From: Paenibacillus sp. FSL H8-0332
GTDB lineage: Bacteria > Bacillota > Bacilli > Paenibacillales > Paenibacillaceae
NCBI RefSeq assembly: GCF_037963835.1
Contig: NZ_CP150145.1
Location: forward strand, 2,356,001 to 2,420,000
DNA length: 64,000 nt
Direction of reading: 5' to 3'
Shown one piece after another: positions 57,238 to 64,000 of this stretch (positions are counted from its first letter, which is position 1; the number at the start of each line of letters is the position of its first letter). The translations under genes and the position numbers were made by a program. The notes below the pieces were generated by a model. That model made no database searches and was not told the DNA's origin. It saw nothing but the letters and a program-made list of their open reading frames with translations.

Positions 57238-58148
57238 ACAATGCCCTCTCCTCTCAGCATTTTGGACAGCCCGTTCACCGAAAAGAGAAGCACTACGCTA
57301 ATCAGACTCTTCAGCATACTGATGGCAACGGAGACGGAATAACTGCCGCCGCCCATGGCGAGGTTATAGACATATAGATCGAGAACCTGAATAGTGTCCT
57401 TGTTAAACGCATTTTGGAACACGAAATATTGCTCCAATCCGTTGTTCAGGAAGCTTGCAATCTGGAGCATCAGCAGGACGAAATAGGTTGGCATCATGCT
57501 TGGCAGCACGACATGGCGGATGACCTGCATTCTTGTGGCACCGTCTACGTGAGCCGCTTCATACAGTGACTCGTCAATGCCCATAATGGCGGCGATATAC
57601 AGGATGGCTGACCAGCCGAGCGTCTTCCAGGTAGCCCAGAACCACATGGTGAGCCAGACATGATCCGAGCTCTGCAGGAACAGCACTGGCTTATCCGACA
57701 GCCCCGTCATGTGGAGGAAGCCGTTGACCATCCCTTCACTGGAGAACATGGAGAAGGCCAGGGAGTAGACGAGTACCCAACTGATGAAGTTAGGCAGGGT
57801 GGTTACGGTCTGGATGAATTTGCGGAACCGGACAGCCTTGATCTCGGTCAGGAAGATGGCGAAGATCATCGGGAGCCAGGAGAAGAGGATACCCAGTCCG
57901 CTGATGCCGAAGGTATTCCAGATGACCTGCATTAACTGGTCGATCTTGACCTGATTTTCGACCAGGGAATGGAACCATTTGAAGCCGACGAACTCAGATT
58001 GGGACAATGGGATAGGCGGGGTATAGTCAAAGAATGCGTACACCCATCCATAGAGCGGGTAATACGCAAATACAGCAAGTAAAACCATAAAGGGCGAAAT
58101 GTACAGGAACTTCCGGAAAGAATTGCTTCTTATGCTCTGGCTGCGCAT
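57234..58148 (-). CDS. Sugar ABC transporter permease, LplB type, importer D
   Basis: 304 residues with six helices and an EAA loop (YEAAHVDGATRMQVIRHVVLP); ends NGLSKMLRGEGIV. GAGGAG lies 8 bases before ATG 58148 (MRSQSIRSNSFRKF), so the longer frames from 58163 or 58238 are less likely. First gene of importer D, behind a promoter with a downstream cre. Confidence 0.9.
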   Translation of the reverse strand: MRSQSIRSNSFRKFLYISPFMVLLAVFAYYPLYGWVYAFFDYTPPIPLSQSEFVGFKWFHSLVENQVKIDQLMQVIWNTFGISGLGILFSWLPMIFAIFLTEIKAVRFRKFIQTVTTLPNFISWVLVYSLAFSMFSSEGMVNGFLHMTGLSDKPVLFLQSSDHVWLTMWFWATWKTLGWSAILYIAAIMGIDESLYEAAHVDGATRMQVIRHVVLPSMMPTYFVLLMLQIASFLNNGLEQYFVFQNAFNKDTIQVLDLYVYNLAMGGGSYSVSVAISMLKSLISVVLLFSVNGLSKMLRGEGIV

Positions 58149-58267
58149 TGTTTCACTCCTCATTGTATTCTCTTTGTATGATTGCTTTCTGAAGCTAAGC
58201 CGGGGCAAGCATTCCCGGGTATCTTGTCCGTCTGTCATCCCCCTTCTTCAGTAAGCAACTTCGGTTT

Positions 58268-58282
58268 TGATAACGCTTTCAT
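58268..58282 (-). promoter_or_regulatory. cre site upstream of importer D
   Basis: On the minus strand ATGAAAGCGTTATCA meets every fixed position of WTGNAANCGNWNNCW. It lies just downstream of the predicted -10, a repression position. Confidence 0.65.
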
Positions 58283-58292
58283 GTATGAAACT

Positions 58293-58321
58293 ATAATAAG
58301 TTATCGTCTATCTTCCTACAA
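58293..58321 (-). promoter_or_regulatory. Predicted promoter of importer D
   Basis: Minus strand TTGTAG (58316-58321), a 17-bp spacer and TATTAT (58293-58298), about 145 bases before the LplB start. Confidence 0.55.
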
Positions 58322-58476
58322 TGACCGATCCTCACCAATTATTGATCTATTGTCAGGTGAAGGAGGCGCGGATGAGAAGGGAAAGTGCATGGGAGGGGAA
58401 GCGAGAGAAGCAGGGGGTGCGGATGCAACGGGAGTATAGGAAGGAGAAGAACGGAATACGGGAGGCGAGGGGGCAG

Positions 58477-58521
58477 ATGAGCCGAATGAGGGGTATTAGT
58501 GCACCTGATTTCATTAATGGA
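58477..58521. repeat. Solo, diverged array II unit
   Basis: ATGAGCCGAATGAGG... AGTGCACCTGATTTCA aligns with the array II unit of 7671-9210. The surrounding gap (58322-58619) is purine-rich on the plus strand and holds no convincing gene. Confidence 0.5.
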
Positions 58522-58619
58522 CTGGGAGCAGGCTTCTATGGTCTGGCAGGCAGCGGCCGTGCTTACTCAGAGCCTTGCACCAGATTTCACACTGGCCGCT
58601 CCCTCCAATCCCCTCCGCC

Positions 58620-59399
58620 TCAGGCGGTGATGAAGCATTGCTTGCGGTATTCATTGGCGCTGGTTCCCGTGTATTCTCTGAATTTCTTGTAGAACCAGTC
58701 GATTTCCGAATATCCGACAGCGTCTGCAATCTCATAGATCTTCATGTCGGTCGTTTCCAGCAGCAGCTTGGCCTTCTCCATCCGCTGGCGCAGGAGGTAT
58801 TCGTTGAAGGACATCTTCTCCTGCTGCTTAAACTTCTGTCCGAGGTAGGCGCAATTGAAGTTCAGGGAGTCGGAAATCCGCTTGAGTGTAATATTATGAT
58901 GGAGCTGCTCATCCACGTATTGCTTGATCGTACTGACGATCGGGCACGGGGAGGGCGGCTCTTTTTGAAGGCTGAACTCCGCATAATCCTGATCCGCATA
59001 ATCCCGCTCAGCAGCCGGTCTGCCAGCCGAAGCCAGCACCCGTCTAACCGCCTCCAGGCTTCCGCCCAGCTCAGCCGGGTTCACCGGATCTGTCAAGTAA
59101 TCGCTTACATTATAAAGTAAGGCTTGGCGCGCCAACCCGAAATCCCCGCTGCCCCCGAGCAGGATAATCGGAACGGAGCTTCCCTGCCTGATCTGTTCAC
59201 AGACTCTCATGCCCGGCGTATGGGCGTCCCTGATATTCAGAAGAACCAGTGATATCCCCTCGCTGCGGATCAGCCGCAGAATATCGGATGAATAATCAGC
59301 ATGCGCATGAATGATGAAATTCTTAAGTCTGCTCCCTGCCATATAAGAAGCGATCTCCCGTACCTGACGGTTTCGCTCTACACATAAGATTCTGTACAA
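58620..59399 (-). CDS. AraC-type response regulator with degenerate receiver
   Basis: 259 residues. The receiver-like domain (1-~115) keeps the fold signature but not the chemistry: ILCVERN replaces the acidic DDE, Asn 55 (LVLLNIRDAH) replaces the phospho-acceptor Asp, and YLTDP replaces the conserved Lys of YLTKP. A short linker leads to an intact AraC domain (FNCAYLGQKFKQQEK, IDWFYKKFREYTGTSANEYRKQ); the long middle region of the other YesN proteins is absent. Start is TTG 59399 with no clear ribosome site. No kinase is adjacent. Likely phosphorylation-independent regulator of importer D or of the operon at 59656. Confidence 0.87.
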   Translation of the reverse strand: MYRILCVERNRQVREIASYMAGSRLKNFIIHAHADYSSDILRLIRSEGISLVLLNIRDAHTPGMRVCEQIRQGSSVPIILLGGSGDFGLARQALLYNVSDYLTDPVNPAELGGSLEAVRRVLASAGRPAAERDYADQDYAEFSLQKEPPSPCPIVSTIKQYVDEQLHHNITLKRISDSLNFNCAYLGQKFKQQEKMSFNEYLLRQRMEKAKLLLETTDMKIYEIADAVGYSEIDWFYKKFREYTGTSANEYRKQCFITA

Positions 59400-59560
59400 C
59401 CTGAAGACCCCGCTTTCAGAGAGAAGTTAAGCTTCCTTCATTCATTATGTGCAACAGAGCCGGGCGCTACAATGTGCAATTCTTGCACCAGGCTCCATTT
59501 GTTTACCTGATCGAAATCCGGTGGCCCGGTGCATAAGGACTTGCGGACCCGACCTATAAT

Positions 59561-59588
59561 TTGACAGGTGAACACCTGAAGTTAGACG
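59561..59588 (+). promoter_or_regulatory. Predicted promoter with palindrome in spacer
   Basis: Consensus -35 TTGACA (59561-59566), then the perfect palindrome CAGGTG-AA-CACCTG (59565-59578) filling the spacer, and a weak -10 TAGACG (59583-59588). A repressor or MerR-like protein could act here. A cre-like TGTAAGCGCTAAAC (59606) follows but misses two consensus bases. Confidence 0.4.
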
Positions 59589-59655
59589 GGTTGCTGCCTG
59601 AAAATGTAAGCGCTAAACTTTCGAGGTAAGTCATTCATACTTGGGGGGACAGATC

Positions 59656-61044
59656 ATGCGGGCAAAAAAAGTAATGTCAGTATTCATTAGTATGTTGTTA
59701 TTAGCTGCAACGACGGCATGCGGCGGAGCAGGTAACGGCGGGAATGCCGGAGGGGGAGCGTCAGCCCAGCCGGCGGCGGCTACGGAGGCACCGGCAGCGG
59801 AAGCCACAGCGGAAGCTACAGAGGCTGCGGAGCCGAGCAATGCTACACCGGAAAAGGATTTTGATATGGGCGGCAGAACGATTAAGATTGTCTCCTGGTG
59901 GGATATGAAGATTCCCGAGGATAACCCGGATAATATCCAGCGCTCGAAGAATCTGAAGGAATTGATGGCGAAGCATAACTTTAAGGTTGAATATGTGGCG
60001 CTTGACTTCGGTGAATACCAGAAGAAGGTAGTGGCTTCACTGGTCGCCGGTGAACCGCTTGGTGATATTGTCCGAATGGGCAAGGGATATATGATTCCAG
60101 TGTTGACGAAGCAGGATATGTTCTGGCCGGTTGACGAGTACACCAAGAATGAGAATGCCTTCAATCAGCGGATGACTACAGAATTCTCGCAATATGAGGG
60201 CCGGGGCTATGGCTTCTCGGAGAATGCGGGCAACCTGATCAGCGGGGTCTTCTATAACCGCACCCTGATGAAGAAGCTGGGCATGAAGCCGCTCCAGGAA
60301 TATGTGAACGAGGATAACTGGAACTGGGAGACCTTCACCCAAGTTGCCAAAGAAGCGAACAAAGATACAGATAACAACGGAAAACTTGATGTTTGGGGCT
60401 TGGCCTCAGGCGGGTTCCTGGAAATGGCACTGGCCTCCAACGAGACAGATCTGACCATTGACGACAAACAGAATCTCGATGATCCCAAGCTGCTGGAGGT
60501 CTTCAAGTTCATTGCGAAGCTGGGTGCCGAGAAGGTAGCGCGGCCGACAGAAGGCGGGGACTGGCAGGAACCGGCGCAGTTCTTCCGCCAGGGGAACACG
60601 CTGATGTATGCGGGAGCAGATTATGAGGCGAGCGGCTTCAAGACGGATATGAAGGATTATGATATCGGCTTTGTTCCTTTTCCAAAAGGACCTAATGCTA
60701 CCGAGTACCACAGTGTGGAATCCAATGTCCAGTTCCTGACCATCCCGAAGAAGGCCGAGAATCCGGACCAGCTGCTGTATATCTGGGAGAAGCTCAACGA
60801 TATCGAGTCCATCTACGATTATCCGAAGCAGGCTTCCCTGGAGAGCACCTATGACAACGAGGATGATATCAACAACGCCAAGCTGGTCGAAGGCGGCATG
60901 CTGCTCACGAACCATAACACCTTCTCGACCATGCCGTACTACGAGATGATTGACGAGCTGAAGAAGGGAACCTCGGCGTCTACTGTCATTCAGAAGTACA
61001 AGGCGAAGGTTCAGGCTTCTGTAGACGCGGTCTACAAAAAATAA
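59656..61044 (+). CDS. Sugar ABC transporter substrate-binding lipoprotein
   Basis: 462 residues; lipobox LAATTAC, an Ala/Glu/Thr-rich linker (about residues 25-70), then a UgpB/MalE-type binding domain (IKIVSWWDMKIPEDNPDN, RPTEGGDWQEPAQFFRQGNTLMYAG). A DTDNNGKLD loop at about residue 236 looks like an EF-hand calcium site. GGGGGG precedes ATG 59656; the frame from TTG 59641 contains that ribosome site. Different subfamily from the LplA-like proteins here. A hairpin follows, then a giant binding-protein fusion. Confidence 0.92.
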   Translation: MRAKKVMSVFISMLLLAATTACGGAGNGGNAGGGASAQPAAATEAPAAEATAEATEAAEPSNATPEKDFDMGGRTIKIVSWWDMKIPEDNPDNIQRSKNLKELMAKHNFKVEYVALDFGEYQKKVVASLVAGEPLGDIVRMGKGYMIPVLTKQDMFWPVDEYTKNENAFNQRMTTEFSQYEGRGYGFSENAGNLISGVFYNRTLMKKLGMKPLQEYVNEDNWNWETFTQVAKEANKDTDNNGKLDVWGLASGGFLEMALASNETDLTIDDKQNLDDPKLLEVFKFIAKLGAEKVARPTEGGDWQEPAQFFRQGNTLMYAGADYEASGFKTDMKDYDIGFVPFPKGPNATEYHSVESNVQFLTIPKKAENPDQLLYIWEKLNDIESIYDYPKQASLESTYDNEDDINNAKLVEGGMLLTNHNTFSTMPYYEMIDELKKGTSASTVIQKYKAKVQASVDAVYKK

Positions 61045-61058
61045 GCGGATATCCGCAT

Positions 61059-61089
61059 GGAACAACAGTCCCCCGCGGACTGTTGTTCC
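61059..61089 (+). promoter_or_regulatory. Intercistronic hairpin after binding-protein gene
   Basis: GGAACAACAGTCC and GGACTGTTGTTCC form a perfect 13-bp stem with a 5-base loop, 14 bases after the lipoprotein stop and about 75 before the next start. No T-tract. Confidence 0.7.
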
Positions 61090-61164
61090 CATTCTTGCGG
61101 CAATTATACAGCTGGAACTTGAAATATACGAACTTATGATCCATCGCTTAAGGGGAGGAGTACG

Positions 61165-64000
61165 TTGAATATTCGAATCAGGAACATAGCGATTATATTG
61201 GTTGTTGTCCTGCTGGCCGGGACGTTCTGGATATTTAATTCCTCGGGGCAGCCTGTGCATTCCGACTCTCCGGCAGAAGGCAAGTTCACGGCAGCCGTGC
61301 AGGATGCCGCAGAAGGCAGCTATGAAGCCTATCTGAAGCAACACCGGGATGCCCCGCGCCCTGACCGGGAGATCCGCATCGAAGGGGAGAGCTATTCCCC
61401 CGGCAGTGGAGATGTCTTCGAGGTGAAGCAGCAATTCGAGGGGCTTGACGGAGCAGCAGTCATTACCCCGGAATCGGGAACCATCTCCTGGGAGGTGCCG
61501 GTTCCCGAATCCGGGCTGTATAACATCCGGGTTCATTATTATCCGGTGGAAGGTAAAAGCTCGTCGATTGAGCGTTCCTTATCCATCAACCGGCAAGTGC
61601 CGTTCAAGGGAGCGGATACCTTGCTCTTCGACCGGGTCTGGGGGAACCGTGAAGAGGTCATTAAGCAGGATGACCGCGGCAACGATCTGCGTCCCAGACA
61701 GGTGGAGCAGCCGGTGTGGCAGTCCACGGTCGTTGCGGACAGTGAAGGCTTCTATGAGGAGCCATATGCTTTCTATCTGGAGCAGGGGAACCAGACCCTG
61801 TCGCTGACCGCGCTCCGTGAGCCGATGGCCATTGATTATATCGAGCTGTTCCAGGACCGGACAGTGCAGTCTTACGCAGAGGCTAAGCAGCAGTATGAGA
61901 CGAAGGGCCTTCAGCCGGTAAAAGAGCCTTATATCGAGGTCCAGGCCGAAGCGGCATCCGCCAAATCCTCGCCTACCTTATACCCGTTATCTGACCGCTC
62001 CAGCCCGGCAGTGGTTCCTTATGCCGTCTCAAATTTAAGGATCAACACCATCGGCGGGGTGAACTGGAAGCTTCCGGGGCAATGGATCGAATGGGAGATT
62101 GAAGTCCCTGAAGAAGGTCTGTACCGGATAGCTCTCAAGGAGAAGCAGAATCAGCTCCGGGGCGTCTATGCCAACCGCAGTCTCACGATTGACGGTGAAT
62201 ATCCGTTCACCGAGATGAAGCAGATCCGCTTCAATTACTCTCCCGGCTGGCAGATGAATGTACTGGGCGGGGAAGAGCCTTACCTGTTCCATCTTACACA
62301 AGGGACGCACAAGCTGAGGCTGACCGTGACCCTGGGTGATATCGCGCCGCTGGTCCGTACCGTCCAGTCCAGTGTCCTGACCTTGAATGAAATGTACCGC
62401 AATATTCTGGCGATTACCTCGAATAACCCTGATAAATTCCGCGACTATCAGCTGGAGAAGCGGATACCGGAGATGACCAAGGTATTCCGGGAGCAGGCGG
62501 AGATTATCCGCGGTGTCGGCGAATATCTGGAGCAGGCGACCGGGGAACGCAGCGACAAGGTATCGGTGCTGTACTCGATGGTGACCCAGCTGGAGGATAT
62601 GGCTAAGCACCCGGATACAGTAGCGAAACGGCTGGTCTCCTTCAAGACGAATGTCGGCGGACTGGGAACCTGGATACTTAGCGTGCGGGAACAGCCGCTG
62701 ACGCTGGATTCACTGGTGGTCTCGGCGCCAGACAAGCCGCTTCCGTCCGCGCAGGCTACCTTCTTCCAGAAGCTGAAGCATGAGCTGAGAGCCTACGGCG
62801 CCTCGTATACCGAAGACTATGACAGTATCGGTAACGTAGCGAAGAACCAGAAGGCGATTACGGTCTGGATATCGACCGGGCGGGATCAGGCTCAAGTGAT
62901 GAAGAGTATGATTGACGATACCTTCACGCCGGATACGGGCATCTCCGTGGCGCTAAGGCTGGTACCTCCGAACATTCTGCTGCCGGCAACCCTGGCTGGG
63001 GAAGGGCCGGACGTAGCCATGCAGATCGGTGAGGACCTTCCAGTGAACTATGCGATGCGCAAAGCATCGGCTGATCTGTCCCAGTTCGCCGATTTCAAAG
63101 AAGTGGCTGACCGCTTCCGCGACAGTGCCCTTACGCCTTATAAGTACAATGGAAGCGTCTACGGGCTGCCTGAGCAGCAGATCTTCCCGATGCTCTTTTA
63201 CCGGAAGGATATTCTGCAGGAGCTTGGCCTGGAGCCGCCTACTACGTGGGAGGAAGTGTACAATGTGGTCTCTGTTCTGCAGAGACATAATCTGGAGTTC
63301 TATCTTCCGCTGGAGGATACGCTGAACAACGCGACGCTGGTGCCCAATGCGGCCTTCACCATGCTGCTCTACCAGAACGGCGGGCAGTTGTATACGGATG
63401 ACCAGAAGCGAAGCGCACTGAACTCGGAGACCTCCATGAGTGAATTTAACAAGTGGACCCAGTTCTATACCAATTACAAGTTCCCGGTGAAAGTGGACTT
63501 TCCGAACCGCTTCCGTACAGGCGAGATCCCGATCGGGATTGCCGATTATACCATCTATAACAGCCTGACGGTAATGGCGCCGGAAATCCGCAATTTGTGG
63601 GAATTCACGGTGGTGCCGGGAACGAAGCAGGCGGACGGCACGGTGGACCATAGCGTGGCCAGCCATACAACCGGTGTCATGCTGCTGGAGAATGCCAAGG
63701 ACAAGGATTCGTCCTGGGAATTCATGAAGTGGTGGACGGACAAGAACACTCAGGTCCAGTACGGCCGGGAAATGGAAGGGCTGATGGGAGCGGCGGCACG
63801 TTATCCGACCGCCAACATCGAAGCGCTGGAGGAGCTGCCTTGGCCGGTGAAGGACTACAAGGAGCTGGAGAGCCAGTGGCAATGGGTGAAGGGTAACCCT
63901 CAGGTTCCGGGCGGCTACTTCACAGGCCGGCATCTGGACAATGCGTTCCGCAAGGTGGTCAACGGGAAGGTGAATCCGCGTGAAGCCCTGTCGGATTATC
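61165..64000 (+). CDS. Large membrane-anchored binding-protein fusion, partial (3' end outside window)
   Basis: Open from TTG 61165 (behind GGGGAGGAG) to the window end, at least 945 residues. A single N-terminal membrane helix (IAIILVVVLLAGTFWIF, no lipobox) is followed by two beta-sandwich modules resembling CBM35/CBM6 (about 60-240 and 250-400: SGLYNIRVHYYPVEG and EGLYRIALKEKQNQ), a helical region, and a family-1 solute-binding domain from about residue 560 (KAITVWISTGRDQAQ, GEGPDVAMQIGEDLP, MLLENAKDKDSSWEFMKWWTD). Presumably a cell-surface sugar-capture protein working with permeases beyond the window. No function is proven. Confidence 0.85.
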   Translation, partial: MNIRIRNIAIILVVVLLAGTFWIFNSSGQPVHSDSPAEGKFTAAVQDAAEGSYEAYLKQHRDAPRPDREIRIEGESYSPGSGDVFEVKQQFEGLDGAAVITPESGTISWEVPVPESGLYNIRVHYYPVEGKSSSIERSLSINRQVPFKGADTLLFDRVWGNREEVIKQDDRGNDLRPRQVEQPVWQSTVVADSEGFYEEPYAFYLEQGNQTLSLTALREPMAIDYIELFQDRTVQSYAEAKQQYETKGLQPVKEPYIEVQAEAASAKSSPTLYPLSDRSSPAVVPYAVSNLRINTIGGVNWKLPGQWIEWEIEVPEEGLYRIALKEKQNQLRGVYANRSLTIDGEYPFTEMKQIRFNYSPGWQMNVLGGEEPYLFHLTQGTHKLRLTVTLGDIAPLVRTVQSSVLTLNEMYRNILAITSNNPDKFRDYQLEKRIPEMTKVFREQAEIIRGVGEYLEQATGERSDKVSVLYSMVTQLEDMAKHPDTVAKRLVSFKTNVGGLGTWILSVREQPLTLDSLVVSAPDKPLPSAQATFFQKLKHELRAYGASYTEDYDSIGNVAKNQKAITVWISTGRDQAQVMKSMIDDTFTPDTGISVALRLVPPNILLPATLAGEGPDVAMQIGEDLPVNYAMRKASADLSQFADFKEVADRFRDSALTPYKYNGSVYGLPEQQIFPMLFYRKDILQELGLEPPTTWEEVYNVVSVLQRHNLEFYLPLEDTLNNATLVPNAAFTMLLYQNGGQLYTDDQKRSALNSETSMSEFNKWTQFYTNYKFPVKVDFPNRFRTGEIPIGIADYTIYNSLTVMAPEIRNLWEFTVVPGTKQADGTVDHSVASHTTGVMLLENAKDKDSSWEFMKWWTDKNTQVQYGREMEGLMGAAARYPTANIEALEELPWPVKDYKELESQWQWVKGNPQVPGGYFTGRHLDNAFRKVVNGKVNPREALSDY

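Noticed and set aside
59606..59619. cre-like TGTAAGCGCTAAAC before the lipoprotein at 59656
   Set aside because: Two fixed positions of the consensus are missed, unlike the three perfect sites.

Overview
This window is about 55% GC and looks like a Paenibacillus or close relative (inference). The grounds are several LplA/LplB/YtcP-type sugar ABC importers with no ATPase gene, YesM/YesN-type two-component pairs, strong GGAGG ribosome sites with some TTG and GTG starts, and CcpA-type cre boxes. Almost the whole window is one carbohydrate-utilisation region aimed at plant hemicellulose. No tRNA, rRNA or CRISPR was seen.

Layout. 1-7.4 kb: tail of an AraC regulator, then importer A (lipoprotein, two permeases) and a histidine kinase/response regulator pair. 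7.4-9.2 kb: arrays of 51-bp tandem repeats, one split by an IS3-family element. 9.2-14 kb: GH8 exo-oligoxylanase divergent from two GH43 enzymes. 14-23.6 kb: two AraC regulators, a GH31 alpha-xylosidase-like enzyme, and an operon of lactonase, aldo/keto reductase, LgoD-like dehydrogenase and GH95, which reads as release and oxidative catabolism of L-fucose or L-galactose. 24-32.8 kb: importer B with an unusual regulator-kinase-regulator set. 32.9-43.4 kb: GH10 xylanase, three GH43, a GH31 and two AraC regulators. 43.5-52.3 kb: regulator/kinase pair, importer C whose binding-protein gene is broken by an internal deletion, and a GH120 beta-xylosidase. 52.4-54.3 kb: GNAT acetyltransferase and a CE1-type esterase behind a 27-bp palindrome resembling a XylR operator. 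54.4-58.3 kb (minus): importer D. 58.6-64 kb: a response regulator with a degenerate receiver, a further binding lipoprotein, and a very large membrane-anchored binding-protein fusion that runs off the window.

How it fits together. None of the glycoside hydrolases or the esterase has a signal peptide. The picture is import of (glucurono)arabinoxylan and xyloglucan oligosaccharides by several importers sharing an off-locus ATPase, followed by cytoplasmic trimming: GH43 removes arabinose, the esterase removes ferulate or acetate, GH31 removes alpha-xylose, GH95 removes L-fucose or L-galactose, and GH10, GH8, GH43 and GH120 cut the xylan backbone to xylose. Local two-component and AraC regulators, cre sites and a XylR-like operator give the likely control.

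Less expected features: several unrelated intergenic sequences sharing a ~51-bp repeat period, an intergenic element of about 200 bp with hairpins and two partial copies elsewhere, and strong hairpins after all four forward-strand binding-protein genes.
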